Origin: an uncultured Flavobacteriales bacterium
Lineage (GTDB): Bacteria; Bacteroidota; Bacteroidia; Flavobacteriales_D; Sanyastnellaceae
NCBI GenBank assembly: GCA_938085105.1
Contig: CALKGK010000070.1
Coordinates: 1 to 35,636 of the forward strand
Length of the DNA stretch: 35,636 bases
Direction: 5' to 3'
The notes beneath the pieces are model-generated. The model ran no database searches and was not told the DNA's origin. It worked only from the letters and a program-made list of their open reading frames with translations. The first letter of the stretch is position 1. Each line of letters starts with the position of its first letter. Both the position numbers and the translations under genes were made by a program. Below are positions 32,464 to 35,636 of this stretch, piece by piece.

Positions 32464-34173
32464 ATGAAAACGACCAGTTTTAAAGTCTACACTCTTTTTA
32501 CGGTCATCGGTCTGGTTCTCGCTAGTTGCGGCGGCTTGGGCAAGATGGAGAAGCACATTGAAGAACTCAACGCGAAAGCGGAGCCAGAACCACTCATTGT
32601 TCGTGGTGACAGTGTTGAAGTGAACATTACAGGAAAATTCCCTGAAAAATACTTCCACAAGAAAGTAACTGTAGAGGCCACTCCGGTTCTTACCTATGGA
32701 GAAAGCGAGTCTGCATTCGAAATGAAAGGGTACCAAGGAGAAGACGCTGCTGCGAACTACGAAGTAATTCCTTACGAAACAGGAAAAAGCTTTAGCTATA
32801 CCGATAAAGTAGCTTACGACCCAGCAATGGAGAACGCTGCAACTTTGGAATTGCGTTTGAGCGGAACCAAAGGAAGCAAAAGCGCTTCTTTCGATCCATT
32901 GGCTGTAGGAACAGGTGTCATCACCACTCCTTATTTGATGATGAGCGACGATAAGCCCATCATGGCTACCGACAACTTCCAACGCATCTTGAGCTTTACT
33001 CAGGAAGCTGAGGTGAATTATAGCTACAACTCTTCAAGAGTTAGCAGCAGTGAGTTGCGCGACCAAGACATCAAAGACGCAAAAGACCTCATTGCTTTGG
33101 CAGCGAGTGTGGATAGCGTTGTGATCACAGGAACCAACGTTGAAGCTTATGCATCTCCTGAAGGTGAGATTTCTTTGAACGAAAACTTGGCTCAAGAGCG
33201 TGCAGAATCTGCCAACGCAATCATCATGAGCGAAATGAAGAGAAAGAAAATCGCTCCGGACAACGCTGATGCCTTCTTCACCAACACTCCAAAAGGAGAA
33301 GACTGGGAAGGATTCAAAGAATTGATGCAAGCTTCTGAGATTGAAGACAAGAACTTGATCTTGCGTGTATTGGAAATGCACTCTGACAAGGCGAAACGCG
33401 AGCAAGAAATCAAGAACATTGCAAAAACCTACAAGGAGATTGAGAAAGAAATCCTTCCTTCTTTGCGTCGTTCAATGGTAAGCATCAACTATAACGTTGA
33501 AGGATACACCGATGAAGAATTGATGGTTTTGTCGAAAAACAACCCAGACATCCTTACTGTAGAAGAATTGATGTATGCTGCAACCCTTACCGACAACGTT
33601 GACGATCAATTGGCCATCTACATGGCTGCTGAGCGTAACTTCCCTGGAGATTACAGAGCAATCAACAACATTGGTGGTATCTACTTCATGCAAAACAAAA
33701 TGAACGATGCCAAGGCCAAGTTTGAGAAAGCTTTGGAAGTTGAACGTAACCCAGTTACTTTGAACAACCTTGGAATCATCGCTCGTTTGGAAGGTGACCG
33801 TGAGCAAGCATTGGAATACTTCGGTGAAGCCATGAGCGCTGGAAATGAAGTGAAGTACAACAAAGGTTTGGTACAAATCCAAAACGGAGACTACGCTGGA
33901 GCAATTTCAAACATGGGTGGAATGAACACCTTCAACCTCGCCCTCGCAAAAGTGTTGAACGGAGACAACAACGGTGCAAAAACCACCTTGGACAACTCTG
34001 GAGACGACTCAGCAATGGCGCATTACTTGCACGCCATCATCGCAGCAAGAATGAACAACAGCGCTGAAGTACTTTCACACTTGGGAATGGCCATTGGTAA
34101 AGATGGATCATTGAAGGAGAAAGCCATGAACGACTTGGAGTTCAGAAACTTCAAAGACAGTTTCAACTTCTAA
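32464..34173 (+). CDS. TPR-containing lipoprotein with OmpA-like segment
   Basis: The 569-residue product has a lipoprotein signal (lipobox LASC, cysteine 22) followed by GGLGKMEKHIEELN. A strand-rich domain follows (about 45-190). The segment VEAYASPEGEISLNENLAQERAESANAII (about 230-258) matches the peptidoglycan-binding helix pattern of OmpA C-terminal domains (G/A-SPEG-NxxLxxxRA). The C-terminal 200 residues carry TPR repeats (NNIGGIYFMQNKMNDAKAKFEKALEVE, NNLGIIARLEGDREQALEYFGEAM). Proteins with this layout occur widely in Bacteroidota and are presumed envelope-anchored. The full promoter, own terminator and even codon use suggest strong expression. Specific function unknown. Confidence 0.8.
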   Translation: MKTTSFKVYTLFTVIGLVLASCGGLGKMEKHIEELNAKAEPEPLIVRGDSVEVNITGKFPEKYFHKKVTVEATPVLTYGESESAFEMKGYQGEDAAANYEVIPYETGKSFSYTDKVAYDPAMENAATLELRLSGTKGSKSASFDPLAVGTGVITTPYLMMSDDKPIMATDNFQRILSFTQEAEVNYSYNSSRVSSSELRDQDIKDAKDLIALAASVDSVVITGTNVEAYASPEGEISLNENLAQERAESANAIIMSEMKRKKIAPDNADAFFTNTPKGEDWEGFKELMQASEIEDKNLILRVLEMHSDKAKREQEIKNIAKTYKEIEKEILPSLRRSMVSINYNVEGYTDEELMVLSKNNPDILTVEELMYAATLTDNVDDQLAIYMAAERNFPGDYRAINNIGGIYFMQNKMNDAKAKFEKALEVERNPVTLNNLGIIARLEGDREQALEYFGEAMSAGNEVKYNKGLVQIQNGDYAGAISNMGGMNTFNLALAKVLNGDNNGAKTTLDNSGDDSAMAHYLHAIIAARMNNSAEVLSHLGMAIGKDGSLKEKAMNDLEFRNFKDSFNF

Positions 34174-34196
34174 GGAACGAAGCAAATACAACATTG

Positions 34197-34233
34197 AAAG
34201 CCCCAATTTCGAAAGAGATCGGGGCTTTTTTTT
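34197..34233 (+). terminator. Strong intrinsic terminator with GAAA loop after the TPR lipoprotein gene
   Basis: AAAGCCCC (34197-34204) pairs with GGGGCTTT (34221-34228). After one A-C mismatch, ATTTC pairs with GAGAT (one G-U) around a GAAA tetraloop, and eight T residues follow (34226-34233). The GNRA loop closed by C-G makes a very stable hairpin. It starts 24 bases after the stop codon. Confidence 0.9.
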
Positions 34234-34429
34234 AGCTTCATTTGCTTGAACCTGCGCATTTCCACAGTATTGTTTTTCGTTTCTATCGGAAGCAATAATC
34301 TCATCTCATTCGAAACCTATTCACTTGAATTGTTTTGCTCCTAAAACATGCCCCACAGCCCCAGCTGAAGAGGAGACGGGCTACATCAATTCAAAAAAAA
34401 ATTGAATCTTTGTAACCTAACTATAAATT
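34234..34429. other. Intergenic region before the beta-barrel gene; possible promoter near 34405
   Basis: This stretch holds no coding frame I can support. Near its right end AATCTTTG (34405-34412) differs from TAnnTTTG at one position and lies 17 bases before the ATG at 34430, so it may drive the outer-membrane protein gene. An A-run precedes it. Confidence 0.35.
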
Positions 34430-35113
34430 ATGAAGAATTTACTTTTTGCGTGTTTCGCGCTAGCATTAACCACAACTTCATTCGCACAAGATTTAAAAAT
34501 CGGTGTACTCGGTGGTGGAAATCTATTCTCTTTAACTCAGGCGATTGATCCCGAGCCAGATGATTTTGAGGCGGTAGATGCCTTGGGATTTGGGTATCAA
34601 GCAGGACTTTTTGTTGACGTTCCATTGAATGATCGCTTTGAACTTCATTTGGAAGGTTTATACCAAGTAAGAAGTTTGAGCAGTGAAACTGAAACACAGT
34701 CAACCATCTTAGGAGTGGACTTCTTGACCAAGTTGAATACAACAAATACGGATGCATTTTTTCAAGCACCCATCCTAGCGGGTTTCAAGGTGAACGACAT
34801 GCTCACCTTAAGAGTAGGTCCATCTTTTGGGATTTTACTATCGTCAAATCAATCCTACGAAACAGAGACCACTATTGGAGGTGTAACAACAACAGATTCA
34901 GGAGAAGAAGAGTCAACTGATGGTCGTAACGCCTTTGAAGCAGGTTTGTGCTTTGGAGGACAAATCAATTTTAGTGATAACCTGTCGTTAGGGCTCACTT
35001 ACTCTCGTGCGTTCACCGACTTTTTTGAAGAAACGAGTTTCGAAGGAACAGACTTCTCAACTAAATATGGCGGTGTTCAGTTGAACTTGCTTTTTGCCTT
35101 GAGCTCGAACTAG
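34430..35113 (+). CDS. Outer-membrane beta-barrel protein (porin-like, OMP_b-brl family)
   Basis: The 227-residue product starts with a signal peptide (MKNLLFACFALALTTTSFAQ). The mature part is made of amphipathic strands (DLKIGVLGGGNLF, GYQAGLFVDVPLNDRFELHLEGLYQ, PILAGFKVNDMLTLRVGPSFGILL, NLSLGLTYSRAFTDFF) and ends with GGVQLNLLFALSSN, the kind of last strand seen in eight- to ten-strand barrels. The 'G-Y-AG---D--L-----L---L-Y' layout is typical of the PorT/OMP_b-brl proteins of this phylum. Ligand or partner unknown. It is followed by a hairpin terminator. Confidence 0.8.
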   Translation: MKNLLFACFALALTTTSFAQDLKIGVLGGGNLFSLTQAIDPEPDDFEAVDALGFGYQAGLFVDVPLNDRFELHLEGLYQVRSLSSETETQSTILGVDFLTKLNTTNTDAFFQAPILAGFKVNDMLTLRVGPSFGILLSSNQSYETETTIGGVTTTDSGEEESTDGRNAFEAGLCFGGQINFSDNLSLGLTYSRAFTDFFEETSFEGTDFSTKYGGVQLNLLFALSSN

Positions 35114-35137
35114 GGTCATCAACAAAGCAGAAGATTC

Positions 35138-35168
35138 AAGGGGTGGATGTAGAAGTTCACCCCTTTTT
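35138..35168 (+). terminator. Intrinsic terminator after the beta-barrel gene
   Basis: AAGGGGTG (35138-35145) pairs perfectly with CACCCCTT (35158-35165) around a 12-base loop, and TTTTT follows (35164-35168). It starts 25 bases after the stop codon. Confidence 0.8.
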
Positions 35169-35222
35169 GTTTTCAAACAATTAGGCTTTTCGCACAAATT
35201 CCGACTTCACACCCATTGCACC

Positions 35223-35426
35223 ATGCACCACAAACTGTTCGACTTAGGCGCATTGGGCATCAACTCAAACATGCAAGTTGCGGTGTCTCCTCAAACCAAT
35301 GGTGTTGGCAGGGAGCTTTGGTTGAATCAATTCGAAGGCAAGGAAATTCGCATGCCACAGAAGAATTATGCTTTACTGGACGAAGGATATTTGGCGTGGC
35401 ATGAAAGGGAGGTTTTTAAGTGGTGA
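35223..35426 (+). CDS. Small open frame, hypothetical protein (doubtful)
   Basis: An ATG-started frame of 67 residues (MHHKLFDLGALGINSN..., ending EVFKW). It has no signal peptide, membrane helix or recognised motif. The composition is protein-like: mixed charges, no strong bias, and a run of hydrophobic and charged residues (ELWLNQFEGKEIRMPQKNYALLDEGYLAWHE). No promoter element of the usual kind is visible just upstream. It could be a small real gene, a remnant of a longer one, or chance. I cannot decide from the sequence. Confidence 0.3.
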   Translation: MHHKLFDLGALGINSNMQVAVSPQTNGVGRELWLNQFEGKEIRMPQKNYALLDEGYLAWHEREVFKW

Positions 35427-35636
35427 TGTTGGGGGATTTACTTCCCAATACAGGAAGTGATTATTCAATAAATAAAAGACATACAAGAGTATAAAACACA
35501 AATAGATAACAGAAAAACTCCTTTTGCTCAATCAAGCTTCTCAATACGCCTGAAATACAATCTATAGAGTAAGGGTTGGTCTCAGACTATTAGATCTCAC
35601 CTGATGCTCGTAAAGCAGGTATCGTTGTCAACACTC
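35427..35636. other. A/T-rich region at the right edge, nothing recognised
   Basis: No RNA gene, promoter or repeat was recognised. On the minus strand a frame enters from the right edge and ends at TAA (35592-35590). Only about 15 codons (ending IPALRASGEI) are inside the window, too few to judge whether a gene from the neighbouring region stops here. Confidence 0.4.

Overview
The window looks like core chromosome of a member of the Bacteroidota, most likely order Flavobacteriales (Cryomorphaceae/Schleiferiaceae-like). The evidence is: C-terminal type IX secretion sorting domains, a carboxypeptidase-regulatory-domain TonB receptor, a flavobacterial-type DnaX without zinc cysteines, many TAnnTTTG (Bacteroidota -7) promoter elements, few Shine-Dalgarno sites, and a menaquinone gene cluster in the flavobacterial order. 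No tRNA, rRNA, CRISPR array, phage or insertion sequence was recognised, so this is mostly ordinary housekeeping DNA with some lineage-specific genes.

Left part (1-13.0 kb), mostly minus strand. A three-gene glycosyltransferase operon (polyprenol-type GT2, processive GT2, and a mannosyltransferase-like membrane protein cut by the window edge) is followed by a plus-strand T9SS-type surface protein. Then come a class I aminotransferase, a TonB-dependent receptor leading into an Hsp15-like S4 protein and a GNAT acetyltransferase, and dnaX. The dnaX gene is split into a 0-frame gamma product and a -1-frame tau extension, joined at a run of ten A residues. The plus-strand ribosomal operon rpsF-rpsR-rplI ends in a strong terminator. 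It faces a large helical protein of unknown function.

Middle part (13.1-22.9 kb), plus strand. It holds two small envelope proteins, uvrB, a small lipoprotein, a T9SS-exported trypsin-like protease with its terminator, and an operon of GT2 glycosyltransferase, ECF-type sigma factor, rsmG and a small membrane protein. A convergent OmpR-type response regulator without a kinase partner closes this part.

Right part (23.0-35.6 kb). This is a menaquinone biosynthesis block: hotdog thioesterase (menI-like), isochorismate synthase, menD, menA, menC and menE, followed by rdgB. A convergent STAS/SpoIIAA-like gene and a multi-pass membrane protein are inserted in it. menB and a recognisable menH are absent. 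After it come accA, a well-expressed-looking TPR/OmpA-like lipoprotein with strong flanking signals, an outer-membrane beta-barrel protein, and about 500 bases with little recognisable content.

The most notable observation is the dnaX recoding site. The two frames overlap for only 22 nt, and the -1 frame is closed by a UGA directly before the A10 run, so any shift must happen there. A second pattern is the repeated placement of a perfect TAnnTTTG element 3-5 nt before a start codon, which suggests several leaderless mRNAs.
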